Source: Candidatus Thorarchaeota archaeon (GTDB lineage Archaea > Asgardarchaeota > Thorarchaeia > Thorarchaeales > Thorarchaeaceae). From it: a DNA stretch of 64,000 nucleotides. The first letter of the stretch is position 1, and each line of letters starts with the position of its first letter. This document shows, piece by piece, positions 27,077-36,166 of this stretch. Where the stretch lies: the NCBI GenBank assembly GCA_029855935.1, contig JAGSHN010000012.1, positions 124,001-188,000 on the forward strand, written 5' to 3'. Under the pieces are notes generated by a model, which was not told the DNA's origin, ran no database searches, and saw nothing but the letters and a program-made list of their open reading frames with translations. A program made the translations under genes and the position numbers.

Positions 27077-28542
27077 GTGCTCTGACAGACCAGCCACATC
27101 GCTCCGCGTTGAAACGGTTTCTCCGACAGCACCATGAGATCATTGTTGTCCTCGCTGTTGGGGCTGTTCTCTGGGCTGGGGTGTTTGTGGTCGCCACGCA
27201 GTCATTCGGTGGAACTCGACCTTTTCGTGCGGTGTGGAACGGGATGGGAACAGTGAACGTCTTTGGTTACCAGTTCGACTACGATTTGGAGGGCTGGTCA
27301 GACTACGACTACTACTATGTGACCTGGGGATTGGAGCTGCTTCAGGGCCGTCAGCTGTACTCGCCAGAGTTCGGTGCGATTGAGACCGAGGAGGGCACAT
27401 ACAACGCGCCGTATTTCTTCCCGCCGCTCTTTGCCTATATGTGTGCCCTCGGAGTCGCTCTTCCCATCCAGCCGTATGGTATCGGCCTGTTGATCACGCT
27501 CTGCGGATATCTCACAGCCATCCCGATCTATGGTATTGCCCATAGTCTCTCGAGGCGCGAGTCGCAGGCCCTGCTAGCCACGCTGATCTATCTGTTCAAT
27601 CCCCTGGTCCTCTACTATACTGCATTTGAATGGCTCAATTCCGCGCCGTTCACATTCTTTGGTCTGCTCGGCCTGTATCTCATGATGAGAGACCACAGAC
27701 TTGTGGGTGCCGCGACGATTGTCGTGTCAGCCCTCTTCAAGCAGACCGGCTTTTTCCTGATAGTCCCACTGTTGGCCTACGCGGCAAGACCCTCCACAGG
27801 TCTCAGAGTGTTCTCGCACGAGAAGTCCACCAAGCCCGTGATGGACTGGGTCTCTCTGAGGAATACGATGCTCGTCGTTGTGGTTGTTTCCGTGCTACTG
27901 TCACTGCCCTACATCGTGACCGACCCGGTGAACTACCTCTTCTACCTATTCGTCCGCCCCGGGACCGTCTGGATTGATGTCGAGAAGGGGCTTCCATCTC
28001 GCCAGATGCCCACCACCATTGTCTATCCCCTAATCGCAGTTGGCGCTCCTCTCCCCGTTCTGTATGCTGTCAACGTGGTCACATACTACGGCTTTGTGGC
28101 CCTGCTGGGCATTCTTGTGGTCATTATTTTCCAGCTTGTGCGTGTGACACTGGACTGGTCAGAGCCCCAATTCTCACGCAAGACATTCCTATTGCTTGTG
28201 ACCATGTACCTCTGGGTCCATCTGTGGTCTCCGCGTGGAATATACAAGTACTACTGCGTCACTCTTGTTGTTCTGCTGGCTGTGTGGAGTGCTGTGGAGT
28301 CTGCTGACTACTTGGAGCGTGGTCATGAGGTTGGGTGGGTGGTCATCCCGCTATTGGTCCTCCTCTGGTCGCTTCTCATTCTATTCACCCCTCGATGGTT
28401 CTACATTGTTCTGATTGGTCTTGCGGCCCTGGTGGTTCCCCGCAAGTATCTATTCCTGTGGTGTCGTGCGCTTGTACGGAGAATTCGGTCAATGTCGCAA
28501 TGGTCACTGCCCAGTGTAAGTGAGGCACGAGTACGGGAATAG
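27073..28542 (+). CDS. polytopic membrane protein, possible GT-C-type glycosyltransferase (paralogue 2)
   Basis: A 489-residue paralogue of the preceding protein, sharing the same blocks: FRAVWNGMGTVNVFGY, YDLEGWSDYDYYYVTWG, FFPPLFAYMCALG, LIYLFNPLVLYY and ALFKQTGFF. About ten membrane helices are predicted by eye. Its ATG overlaps the stop of the first copy, so translation is probably coupled. Tandem duplication suggests a two-protein enzyme or two related transfer steps at the membrane, perhaps in N-glycan or glycolipid synthesis. No soluble glycosyltransferase is adjacent to confirm that. It is convergent with the GIFT-like gene. Confidence 0.75.
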   Translation: MSALTDQPHRSALKRFLRQHHEIIVVLAVGAVLWAGVFVVATQSFGGTRPFRAVWNGMGTVNVFGYQFDYDLEGWSDYDYYYVTWGLELLQGRQLYSPEFGAIETEEGTYNAPYFFPPLFAYMCALGVALPIQPYGIGLLITLCGYLTAIPIYGIAHSLSRRESQALLATLIYLFNPLVLYYTAFEWLNSAPFTFFGLLGLYLMMRDHRLVGAATIVVSALFKQTGFFLIVPLLAYAARPSTGLRVFSHEKSTKPVMDWVSLRNTMLVVVVVSVLLSLPYIVTDPVNYLFYLFVRPGTVWIDVEKGLPSRQMPTTIVYPLIAVGAPLPVLYAVNVVTYYGFVALLGILVVIIFQLVRVTLDWSEPQFSRKTFLLLVTMYLWVHLWSPRGIYKYYCVTLVVLLAVWSAVESADYLERGHEVGWVVIPLLVLLWSLLILFTPRWFYIVLIGLAALVVPRKYLFLWCRALVRRIRSMSQWSLPSVSEARVRE

Positions 28543-28577
28543 TGGCCGCGTCCCACCACAGAGAATGGTCTGCTATA

Positions 28578-29756
28578 CTACTCCCCCTCTAGACTCTTCA
28601 AGTCCTTCTTCTTCTTCGAGATCTTCCTCTTCAGACTCTTGATACGCGCATCGAGTTTCGCAATCTGCTCCTCGTAGGTGTCCTTGCTCATTGCACCAGA
28701 GGCATGCCTCTCCTCCACGTGCTCTCGGAGCTGCTCCACAGACTGAATCTCCCGCTCTAACGCAGCGATGTCGGACTTGATGCGTTCTGCTTCAGCCTCT
28801 TTCTCAGTGCGGAACTCACCAGCGGGAATTATCATTCCCAGTTGTTCCTGTGTCTTCTGTGCAAAGGCTTGAAACTGAGATCGAAGTGACTCGATGTTGT
28901 TCTGGACGCCATCAATCTTCTCGGACAGGCGCTCCATCCCCTTGCTCAGGTCAAGGACTGTGTCGACGAGTCTCCGCAGCATTTTCTCGAAGTCCTTTGG
29001 TATCTGTACTCCTGCGGCCACGGCGACTGCCTGCGATCCTGGCGCAGCAGTCGTTGGTGCAGTCACCTCACTGGGCCGCACTAGGCTCTCAGTACCGCAT
29101 AGCCACCTGAAGGCGTTCAGTGCGAGTGTCCTATTTCCCTTATTCTTGAGGCCGCCACTTCGAAAGACTTCGTAGGTACCGATGCATATCACGCGTCCCT
29201 CGCCATACTCGGCGACAGCCAGCACCGGCTGACTGGCGGGATCGGCTACCGCTGATGTGAGCGCGAGGGCCATTGCCGGACTTGAGACTCGCAGAGTACA
29301 TGCTGCTGACATCACAATCTCGGCCACGTTCTGAGTGACAGGATGCGGGACTATGTCCCTGATGATTGGCATCGTCGGCATTCCGGCATTGTTGCGAGCA
29401 TCCTTCACGGCAGTGTTCTCGAAGACTATGCCGAACTCTTTCGAGACCATACTCATGTTATTCATCAGGCCGCGATCGCCTCCTGAGAGGGAGAGTAGCA
29501 TCAGTCCCCCGCCCTCCTTGACGAATCTCTTGAGTGTGTCAATCTCCGGGGGCCTCAGTTTGGAACTGTTGGGACAGCCGAATACGATTGCACTGGCCTC
29601 TTTCAGCTTTCGCGGCAGGATCATATACTCCGTATAGGGCTCGACATCAAAGCCGTTCTCGCGGAGCAGTTTTCCCAGCTGTGAGTAGGTGGAGTCGAGA
29701 CGGCCTCGCTCGTTCTGCGTCTGGTCAAAGAATATCATCCCTTTCCTGCCGCTCAA
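28578..29756 (-). CDS. GIFT-domain (IFT52/GldG-like) protein with C-terminal coiled coil
   Basis: The protein has 392 residues. Residues 1-215 form an amidotransferase-like Rossmann domain without a catalytic Cys-His pair. Block order resembles the GIFT domain at the N-terminus of eukaryotic IFT52 and bacterial GldG. A strand GMIFFDQTQNE is followed by a helix, ASAIVFGCPN, a helix-strand unit LKRFVKEGGGLMLLSLSGGD, then KEFGIVFENTAV and PHPVTQNV, and later GEGRVICIGTYEVF. A Pro/Ala linker (220-250) leads to long helices with heptads (about 255-392) ending in a lysine-rich tail. The start is TTG behind GGTGAT. No membrane segment. A scaffold role is likely; relation to transport complexes is inference. 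Confidence 0.7.
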   Translation of the reverse strand: MSGRKGMIFFDQTQNERGRLDSTYSQLGKLLRENGFDVEPYTEYMILPRKLKEASAIVFGCPNSSKLRPPEIDTLKRFVKEGGGLMLLSLSGGDRGLMNNMSMVSKEFGIVFENTAVKDARNNAGMPTMPIIRDIVPHPVTQNVAEIVMSAACTLRVSSPAMALALTSAVADPASQPVLAVAEYGEGRVICIGTYEVFRSGGLKNKGNRTLALNAFRWLCGTESLVRPSEVTAPTTAAPGSQAVAVAAGVQIPKDFEKMLRRLVDTVLDLSKGMERLSEKIDGVQNNIESLRSQFQAFAQKTQEQLGMIIPAGEFRTEKEAEAERIKSDIAALEREIQSVEQLREHVEERHASGAMSKDTYEEQIAKLDARIKSLKRKISKKKKDLKSLEGE

Positions 29757-29854
29757 AGTGCATCACCTTTCTTGTGACAACTGGAGAATTCCTCTAATGA
29801 GACTTCCTACTGCATCGCGAACATTTTATCTCGCTCTCGCGTACAATCTCGGGT

Positions 29855-30283
29855 ATGAGCACTAACGAGGACTGCATATTCTGCAAGATTATCAGAGGTG
29901 AGATTCCAGCCTCCGTTGTCTTCGAGGACGATGTCTGCATAGCCTTCATGGACATCTTTCCGGTGAAGGAGGGTCACTGCCTGCTCATCCCGAAGAAGCA
30001 CTACACCAATATGTTCGATGTCGACCCTGACGTAGTTGCCCATCTCGGCAGACAGTTGGCAGAGTTGACACGAAAGGTAAACGCCGCTTTCAGACCCGAT
30101 GGCGTCCTCAACATAGTGGCAAATGGTTCCGGGGCCGGACAGGAGGTCCCACATCTGCACATTCACGTCGTGCCTAGGAACCATGACGACGAGTTCCGTT
30201 TTCAGTTCCCGAAGAACTATCGGGAGAAGATGGCAGAGCGTGAGGAGCTGGAGCGGGCTGCACGAAAGATTGCCGAGGCGTGA
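29855..30283 (+). CDS. HIT family hydrolase
   Basis: Nucleotide-binding hydrolase of 142 residues, of the HINT/Fhit type. The HxHxH motif is in PHLHIHVVPR (about 105-114). The N-terminal CIFCKIIRGEIP has the CxxC typical of zinc-containing HINT proteins, completed by a His in HYTNMF. These enzymes remove a nucleotide from adenylated or phosphoramidate compounds. It stands divergent from the GIFT-like gene. An ATG start is preceded by ATCTCGGGT, a weak site. Confidence 0.92.
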   Translation: MSTNEDCIFCKIIRGEIPASVVFEDDVCIAFMDIFPVKEGHCLLIPKKHYTNMFDVDPDVVAHLGRQLAELTRKVNAAFRPDGVLNIVANGSGAGQEVPHLHIHVVPRNHDDEFRFQFPKNYREKMAEREELERAARKIAEA

Positions 30284-30291
30284 GACGGCTG

Positions 30292-30729
30292 TCACTGCAG
30301 TTTCAACAGGTTCAGCCCGGTGACTTCGTCGCGCTCTCGCATCAGAGGTCGATCAAACTCTGTGATCACCACCTCAATTGTGGCTGAGACAGTACATCCC
30401 TCCATGACGTGACCGCCGTAGCATCTCCCATCTCTGTCAGCTGTCACCATATGTGCGTGGACGACAACAGTGTCATCCTCGAGTCTGGAGATGTTGCCAA
30501 CACACGACACGACCTCAAGGTCCTCCTTTAGGGAGAACGTGTGATACTGGCTTCTCTCTCTGTCAAAGTAGCCGAGAGTGGCCTGTGACACAGCGCCAAT
30601 CAGACTAAGCTGTCCACCCCTGATATCGTACTGGGTGACCAAGCGCTGTAGGCTCTGGAGGATGTCCTCTCCCGGATAGAGTCGCGCCACTATGGTGCGT
30701 CTTCTCCGCGTCTCAAGTGAGTCTGGCAT
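30292..30729 (-). CDS. PPC/DUF296 domain protein
   Basis: The protein has 145 residues and consists of one PPC (DUF296) domain. Members form trimers; in plants the domain accompanies AT-hooks, while in archaea and bacteria it is usually found alone. GQLSLIGAVSQATLGYFD, VVHAHMVTADRDGR and YGGHVMEGCTVSATIEVVI follow the family order, including the histidines that bind metal. No separate DNA-binding motif is present, apart from a short basic tract (RRRR) near the start. Function in archaea is not established. Convergent with the HIT gene. Confidence 0.82.
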   Translation of the reverse strand: MPDSLETRRRRTIVARLYPGEDILQSLQRLVTQYDIRGGQLSLIGAVSQATLGYFDRERSQYHTFSLKEDLEVVSCVGNISRLEDDTVVVHAHMVTADRDGRCYGGHVMEGCTVSATIEVVITEFDRPLMRERDEVTGLNLLKLQ

Positions 30730-30817
30730 ACCGTACCGTGTGGTCCATCCAACTAATCAATCGCGCTATGTGGGAAGTCCTTATCTGTCTAATACGTGAC
30801 GTATCTGATGAACGGCA

Positions 30818-33772
30818 GTGGCGGACAAGAGAGAGAAACAGGATAGAGGTCAGTCGAGTCTGGACGACTTCATGTCATCATCACCACCCATAGTGTCCTC
30901 CGTGCAGCCGGGAGGAGCACAGGACACCACATCAGACACGGAAGGTGACCAGATTTCTGAGGCAAGGTTCTCCGCGATTCCCCCTCCTATGTCTCCCTCT
31001 TCAGAGGACTCGGGGCGCACGAGATTGAAGGAGTCAGAGTCCCCTCCCCAACAGTCATCGTCTGAGCCGCCCTCGGAGGGCAAGTCGGGCCCCTCCTCGC
31101 CCACCGTCATAGTCTTTGCAGACAATGAGGAGGGCGAAGAGGAGGAGTCTGTGGAGGAGATTGAAGAGCATCTTGCAACATACTGGCTGGCACCCCGCCA
31201 GACGCCCCGCAACACACCCCCCTCCTTCCTGCTCTCTGTCGACTACTCCGGCCAGCATAATCGCGCAATTGTCAGGCTCTTCAACCCCGAGACACGAGAA
31301 ACCGTGTTCTGGCTTGACAACACTGGTCACCAGCCCTATTGTTACACCGACTACCCTCCTCAGGTCGCCGAGATGAAGGCCAAGGCGCATCCCGGGTTTG
31401 TACGCACCGAGACCGTTCGGCTTCATGACCTTCTCCGGGACCAAGAGGTCACGATGACGAAGGTGATTGGTGATAACCCTCTGGCCATAGGTGGCTCGCA
31501 TCGCGCCATTCGCGACCTGCTGACGGAGCTCGTGAGAACTGGAGACCCCGCCCATCCGACAACGGAGGTCAGTCACGCGTGGGAGGCCAACATCAGATAC
31601 AGAAACTGCTACACATACGACCGCAAGCTTGTTCCCGGGATGATGTACCGTGTGGAGAACGGTCAGCTCATCCCCTGTCCGCCAGAGCTTGACGAGGCGA
31701 CCCTGCACAAGTTCATCGAGGCCCTCGATGAGGAGGAGGGCCTCAAGGACATCGTGGAGACCTATGCACCGATGTTCTTCACTGAGGTTCCCGACATTCC
31801 GCGAATTGCCCTGGACATTGAGGTCTATTCTCCTCAGCTCAACCGGGTGCCCGACGCGGCAACGGCGCCTTTTCAGGTCACGGCGATCGGCCTCTCCGAC
31901 AGTGAGGGCTACAACGTGTGTCTCGTACTGAAACGTGAAGATATTCCTCTTGGCGAGCGAGGCGAGGACTATCCCAAGGATCTTGAGGTCGTATTCTATG
32001 ATGACGAGCGTCAGATGCTCCTCGACGCCTTCAGAAAGATTGACGAGTATCCCATAGTCGTGACCTTCGTTGGCGACGCCTTTGACCTGAACTATCTCTA
32101 TCATCGTGCGAAGAAGCTTGGCATCGACGTGAAGACACAGTGTCCCATCTATCTCGGACGTGACATCGCACTTCTACAGAGGGGAGTGCACGTGGACCTC
32201 TACAAGTTCCTGAAGAATCCGTCCGTCCGACTCTATGCTCTATCGGGGGCCTACGAGCAGAGCAATCTTGAGTCCATTGCTCAGGGCCTCCTCGGCTTCG
32301 GCAAGCTCCAACGCACAACGGACATCTCCCATCTGCCCCTGTACGAGCTGGCGCACTACTGCTGGCTCGATGCGAATATCACGCTGCAGATCACGACCTA
32401 CAAGAACAACCTCCTGCTCCGTCTCATCGTACTCTTGATGCGTATCTCGCGCCTCAGCATGGAGGATGTCACGCGTCAGGGCATCTCCTCGTGGATTCAG
32501 TCCCTGTTCCGGCAGGAGCATCGTTCCCGGCGAGCATTGATTCCAAGGCAGGTCGACATCGCGACCGTGAAGGGAGCCGAGGCACATACTGAGGCGATCA
32601 TAAAGGACAAGCGGTTCAAGGGTGCAATTGTCATCGATCCTGTCCCCGGCGTTCACTTCAATACATGCGTCCTCGACTTTGCGAGCCTGTATCCCACCAT
32701 AATGAAGCGCCACAACATAAGCTACGAGACTGTCGACTGTCCGCACGAGGAGTGCAGAAATGCCACGGACAATCGTGTCCCCGAAACAGACCACTGGATA
32801 TGCAAGAAACGTCGCGGGATGATCAGCCAGACGATTGGCTTCTTCAGGGACACTCGTGTCCGATGGTTCAAGCGTCTGAGCAAGGACAAGAGTCTCGACG
32901 AGCGTATTCGTGACTGGTACGGTGTTGTCGAGAAGGCTTTGAAAGTGTTCGTCAATGCGTCGTATGGTGTGACGGGTGCGCAGCACTTCGAGCTGTTCTG
33001 TATGCCTGCAGCCGAGAGCGTCACTGCCTACGGACGACACGCCATCGTGCGCACAAAGGAGAAGGCCGAGTCAATGGGCGTGAGAGTCCTCTACGGGGAC
33101 ACCGACTCGGTGTTCCTTGACAATCCCACGGAGGAGCAGCAGCGAGAGCTCATACGATGGTCGAGGGAGGAGCTGGGTATCGATCTCGAAGTCGAGAAGA
33201 CCTACAAGTACGTGGCCCTCTCCGGTCGGAAGAAGAACTACATTGGTGTCTACCCATCGGGCTACGTTGAGGTCAAGGGCCTCAGCGGCAAGAAGCGCAA
33301 CACCCCGGACTTCGTGCAGGAGGCCTTCCGAGAGATGCTCGGGGTGCTGAGCAAGGTGGACAGCCCTCAGGGGTTCGAGGCTGCGAAGGAGGAGATACGC
33401 GAGATTGTCAACTCCGTCCTTGACCGGCTTGAGGGGAAGGGTGAGCTCTACTCGCCCGAGGAGCTTGCGTTTCGAGTACAGATGACGAAGCCGATTGACA
33501 AGTACGGCTCGACAATGCCGCAGCATGTGCGCGCGGCAAAGATGCTGGTCGAGGCGGGATACGATGTTCAGCCCGGCACGGTGGTGGAGTATATCAAGAC
33601 GAAAGACGAGGCCGGGGTACTGCCCATACAGCTGGCGCGAGAGCGCGCGTATTGGATTGATGTGGACAAGTATGTCGACACTCTGAGGTCGGTATTTGGT
33701 CAGGTGCTGGACGCAGTGGGAATTGACTTTGAGGAGCTGTTGGGATTCACGACACTCGACCAGTTCTTCTGA
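30818..33772 (+). CDS. polB: DNA polymerase family B with proofreading exonuclease
   Basis: A replicative-type polymerase of 984 residues. Residues 1-125 are a Ser/Pro/Glu-rich, probably disordered extension. Exonuclease motifs are intact: Exo I ALDIEVYS (about 330), Exo II FVGDAFDLNYL, Exo III YCWLDAN. Polymerase motif A is LDFASLYPTIMKRHN (about 617), motif B has KVFVNASYGVTG, motif C YGDTDSVF (about 758). A Cys-containing insert after motif A (DCPHEECRN, HWICKKRRG) resembles that of crenarchaeal PolB enzymes. The start is GTG; CCTTATCTG at 30779-30787 is a possible TATA box. No PIP box is obvious at the C-terminus apart from TTLDQFF, which resembles a PCNA-binding motif. Confidence 0.95.
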   Translation: MADKREKQDRGQSSLDDFMSSSPPIVSSVQPGGAQDTTSDTEGDQISEARFSAIPPPMSPSSEDSGRTRLKESESPPQQSSSEPPSEGKSGPSSPTVIVFADNEEGEEEESVEEIEEHLATYWLAPRQTPRNTPPSFLLSVDYSGQHNRAIVRLFNPETRETVFWLDNTGHQPYCYTDYPPQVAEMKAKAHPGFVRTETVRLHDLLRDQEVTMTKVIGDNPLAIGGSHRAIRDLLTELVRTGDPAHPTTEVSHAWEANIRYRNCYTYDRKLVPGMMYRVENGQLIPCPPELDEATLHKFIEALDEEEGLKDIVETYAPMFFTEVPDIPRIALDIEVYSPQLNRVPDAATAPFQVTAIGLSDSEGYNVCLVLKREDIPLGERGEDYPKDLEVVFYDDERQMLLDAFRKIDEYPIVVTFVGDAFDLNYLYHRAKKLGIDVKTQCPIYLGRDIALLQRGVHVDLYKFLKNPSVRLYALSGAYEQSNLESIAQGLLGFGKLQRTTDISHLPLYELAHYCWLDANITLQITTYKNNLLLRLIVLLMRISRLSMEDVTRQGISSWIQSLFRQEHRSRRALIPRQVDIATVKGAEAHTEAIIKDKRFKGAIVIDPVPGVHFNTCVLDFASLYPTIMKRHNISYETVDCPHEECRNATDNRVPETDHWICKKRRGMISQTIGFFRDTRVRWFKRLSKDKSLDERIRDWYGVVEKALKVFVNASYGVTGAQHFELFCMPAAESVTAYGRHAIVRTKEKAESMGVRVLYGDTDSVFLDNPTEEQQRELIRWSREELGIDLEVEKTYKYVALSGRKKNYIGVYPSGYVEVKGLSGKKRNTPDFVQEAFREMLGVLSKVDSPQGFEAAKEEIREIVNSVLDRLEGKGELYSPEELAFRVQMTKPIDKYGSTMPQHVRAAKMLVEAGYDVQPGTVVEYIKTKDEAGVLPIQLARERAYWIDVDKYVDTLRSVFGQVLDAVGIDFEELLGFTTLDQFF

Positions 33773-33778
33773 GTTTCA

Positions 33779-33800
33779 GTTGGTCTGTTCCAACCTTCTC
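33779..33800 (+). terminator. short hairpin after polB
   Basis: GTTGG and CCAAC form a 5-bp stem around a 6-base loop, followed by a pyrimidine-rich stretch, 7 bases past the polB stop. It is a weak candidate. Confidence 0.3.
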
Positions 33801-33907
33801 ATCGTAGAGAGGTTGTCCACCGAGTCTGGGCAAGAAAGTCTTATAGCATAGGTACGGCCTAACTTGGCCCTAGACGGCATCCTCTGCTTGTCCAACTCTA
33901 TGGGGTA

Positions 33908-34948
33908 GTGAAGATGAAGATAGATCTCCGGGAGCTGTTCGCCAAGAATGCACTTCTCATTCTGACTCCTGAGGACATTGGGCCATCCGCACGGGAGTTC
34001 ATCTCCAAGTACGGCTCATACATGCGCCTCGCAGGAATTGAGGCCAAACGAGAGAGCGGCTATGCCATCTTTCCTAGCAAGACCGCCCCTGTAGAACAAG
34101 AGCACACAGCCATGTTCGAGGAGTGGGTCGCAATCACTGACAAGCTCCGCGTGGAGACATCCGTCGTGATGAACTTCTACACGGACAGGTGGTTTGCCCG
34201 TGACCCGAAGTATCAGTCTGTGAGCGCCAGGGGCAATGCCGTGACACATCAGGTATGTCCGAATCGTGAAGAGTTCTGGGAATATGGTGCTGAGATAGTC
34301 AAGGAACTCGGATCCTATCCAATCCGCGAGATAATGGTCTTCGGGACGGGATTCATTCGCGACAGCTTCTGTTTCTGCGAGCGATGCCGTGAGGCCTTTG
34401 CGCCACGCGTGGGTCAAGAGCCAGCCCGCCTGAACTACGGCTATATCACGGAGAATCCAGACTATCATCGCGCCTGGCACGAGTGGAGAACCGAGATAGT
34501 GATGAGCGGACTTGCTCAGCTGGCGGCCGCAGCTCGTGAGGCTGATGAGCTCACCGAGCGTGCAGAGCCGCTGCAGCTCACGGTGGAGATTCCCATTGAT
34601 CCACAGACTGGTCTCCTTGAGGGCGCCAAGACAGAGAATGGCCTTGATCCCGCCAGAATCTTCGATGTCACAAAGAGTGTCGTTCTCAATCTATATCCGT
34701 GGACGCCAGTCCTCCCACGCAAGGGGACCCCGGAGCATGACAGACTGCTAGAGGCCCTGTACTTTGCGAAGGACTACAAGAGGCGTGGCGGGTCGGTCGT
34801 TCTGTACAGATGGGGCGTCTCCTCTGGGGAGAAGGTGGATGAGGTGATGGCCATCGCCCGCGATGCTGAGATTGATCGGGTGGCTGTCAGCTTCAGATTC
34901 CCCGAGAGCTATGCTGAGCGTCGCGAGAGTGCAATTGGCGGCGTGTGA
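33908..34948 (+). CDS. TIM-barrel-like protein resembling putative glycosyl hydrolases
   Basis: Function not recognised. The 346 residues alternate beta strands and helices in TIM-barrel style (TSVVMNFYTDRWF, IREIMVFGTGFIRDSF, LQLTVEIPID, SVVLNLYPWTP, GGSVVLYRWGV). A CFCERCREAF segment (about 158-167) follows a strand; similar Cys-x-x-Cys-x-x-x-F segments occur in putative glycosyl-hydrolase-like barrels. No secretion signal. Catalytic acids cannot be assigned. The start is GTG 33908 or ATG 33914. A TATA-like CTTATAGC lies at 33839-33846. It is convergent with the zinc-ribbon protein gene, 9 bases away. Confidence 0.6.
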   Translation: MKMKIDLRELFAKNALLILTPEDIGPSAREFISKYGSYMRLAGIEAKRESGYAIFPSKTAPVEQEHTAMFEEWVAITDKLRVETSVVMNFYTDRWFARDPKYQSVSARGNAVTHQVCPNREEFWEYGAEIVKELGSYPIREIMVFGTGFIRDSFCFCERCREAFAPRVGQEPARLNYGYITENPDYHRAWHEWRTEIVMSGLAQLAAAAREADELTERAEPLQLTVEIPIDPQTGLLEGAKTENGLDPARIFDVTKSVVLNLYPWTPVLPRKGTPEHDRLLEALYFAKDYKRRGGSVVLYRWGVSSGEKVDEVMAIARDAEIDRVAVSFRFPESYAERRESAIGGV

Positions 34949-34957
34949 GCAGGCTGC

Positions 34958-35932
34958 CTACTGTATAGCCCCGCAGTAGGGACATCGGACCGTTCCCCTT
35001 CCTATTGTCTTTCCGCAGGAGAAACAGAACGATCTACTGTGCGACTCGTCCCCACGAGTCCGTTCGTCGGCAAAGGGGCTAATCTCTCCTTGACGAAACA
35101 GGGCACCAAGACCGCCAACTATCTCCTCGCTGCCAAGACTGCAAGCTGCTGCAGACGGCGCGGCGACAGGTGTCTGTGATGTGAGCGCACCCGTTCCTGT
35201 TCTACTGTCGGTGGCAGGACTGCTGGCGGTGCGCCCGAATGGCGATCGTTGTCTGCCTGAGGACGACGTACTCACTGGCGCACGTGTGCCACGGACATCC
35301 GGACCAGGGGATGACGCCTGTTCTGAAGCGATTCCCGAGCCACTGTGTGTCTGCACTCCCCATCCAACAGTTGACGCCCGATCCGTCCCCCTCCTCAGAT
35401 CTCTCTCCCGCATAGCTCTCTCAAGAGCGTCAAAGTCCCTCCTGTAGTCATCGCCTCCAAAGCCCGCATCGATTGCGGGGCGGTTCGCCGCACGAGGTGA
35501 CGCGGAGTGACCATACTCATCAGCATACCGTGTCAGCGGATCGTGGCTGCCAGCTGCATCAAGGAACTGATGGTGCTCCTCCATCTTGAGCCTCTCGTAG
35601 TCCTCTGGGGTGAGACCCAGGACCTCCAGTGCCCGGTCACGCTCGGGGCATCTCTTTGAGAGCGGACAGCAGTACGCTAGGCTTCCGTGACACAGCGATG
35701 CAAGGGCGCGCTCCTGCCGTGACTTGAAGATTGGGGCAATCTTCCTATGACCTAGAACCAGGGCGTTGCCGACTGTACGAATCTGTGCATAGCCGCTCTG
35801 TGCAAGAGCCTCTATGACCTCTCTCGCTGGATATGGTCTTCCCTCGATTATCACGACCCCCTCAGTGCGGTCCAGTCTTACCGGGCGCTCGTCCTCTCTG
35901 GAATCGTAGGAAGGGTATCTCGTTCCAAACAC
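34958..35932 (-). CDS. zinc-ribbon protein with disordered centre
   Basis: Not recognised. The protein has 324 residues in three parts. Residues 1-75 form a small basic domain (GVVIIEGRPYPAREVIEAL). Residues 80-115 have four close cysteines (CHGSLAYCCPLSKRC) followed by a helix, ERDRALEVLGLTPEDYERL. Residues 125-295 are Ser/Thr/Pro/Ala-rich and probably disordered. The last 22 residues are a zinc ribbon (CFSCG...CPYCG). The cysteine cluster could hold zinc or an iron-sulfur cluster. No enzyme motif is visible. It starts at GTG after AAGAG. Confidence 0.6.
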   Translation of the reverse strand: MFGTRYPSYDSREDERPVRLDRTEGVVIIEGRPYPAREVIEALAQSGYAQIRTVGNALVLGHRKIAPIFKSRQERALASLCHGSLAYCCPLSKRCPERDRALEVLGLTPEDYERLKMEEHHQFLDAAGSHDPLTRYADEYGHSASPRAANRPAIDAGFGGDDYRRDFDALERAMRERDLRRGTDRASTVGWGVQTHSGSGIASEQASSPGPDVRGTRAPVSTSSSGRQRSPFGRTASSPATDSRTGTGALTSQTPVAAPSAAACSLGSEEIVGGLGALFRQGEISPFADERTRGDESHSRSFCFSCGKTIGRGTVRCPYCGAIQ

Positions 35933-36166
35933 CTCTTATGGCCGCTCTCAGGCTGGTCTACCCGGCTCGGAAATAGAATATCGTGTATTACGAAGGTATA
36001 GCGGCCTCTCTCGTGCCTGCGCGGCGTGTACACTACGGTGCCCTCTCGGCCGCTTTGATGATGAGTGTCGAGGCCGTTGTGCGTTCCCCCCGAGTCACCA
36101 CACTCTGGCCGTATAGCCTTTAAGGACGATTCGACTAACGACAGAACTACCGAATTGAGTCAGAGG

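Noticed and set aside
31055-32104. 349-codon open frame antisense to the polymerase gene
   Set aside because: It lies wholly inside polB, which has all family B motifs; the frame has low-complexity, motif-free protein and no ribosome binding site. Such frames follow from codon bias in GC-rich genes.
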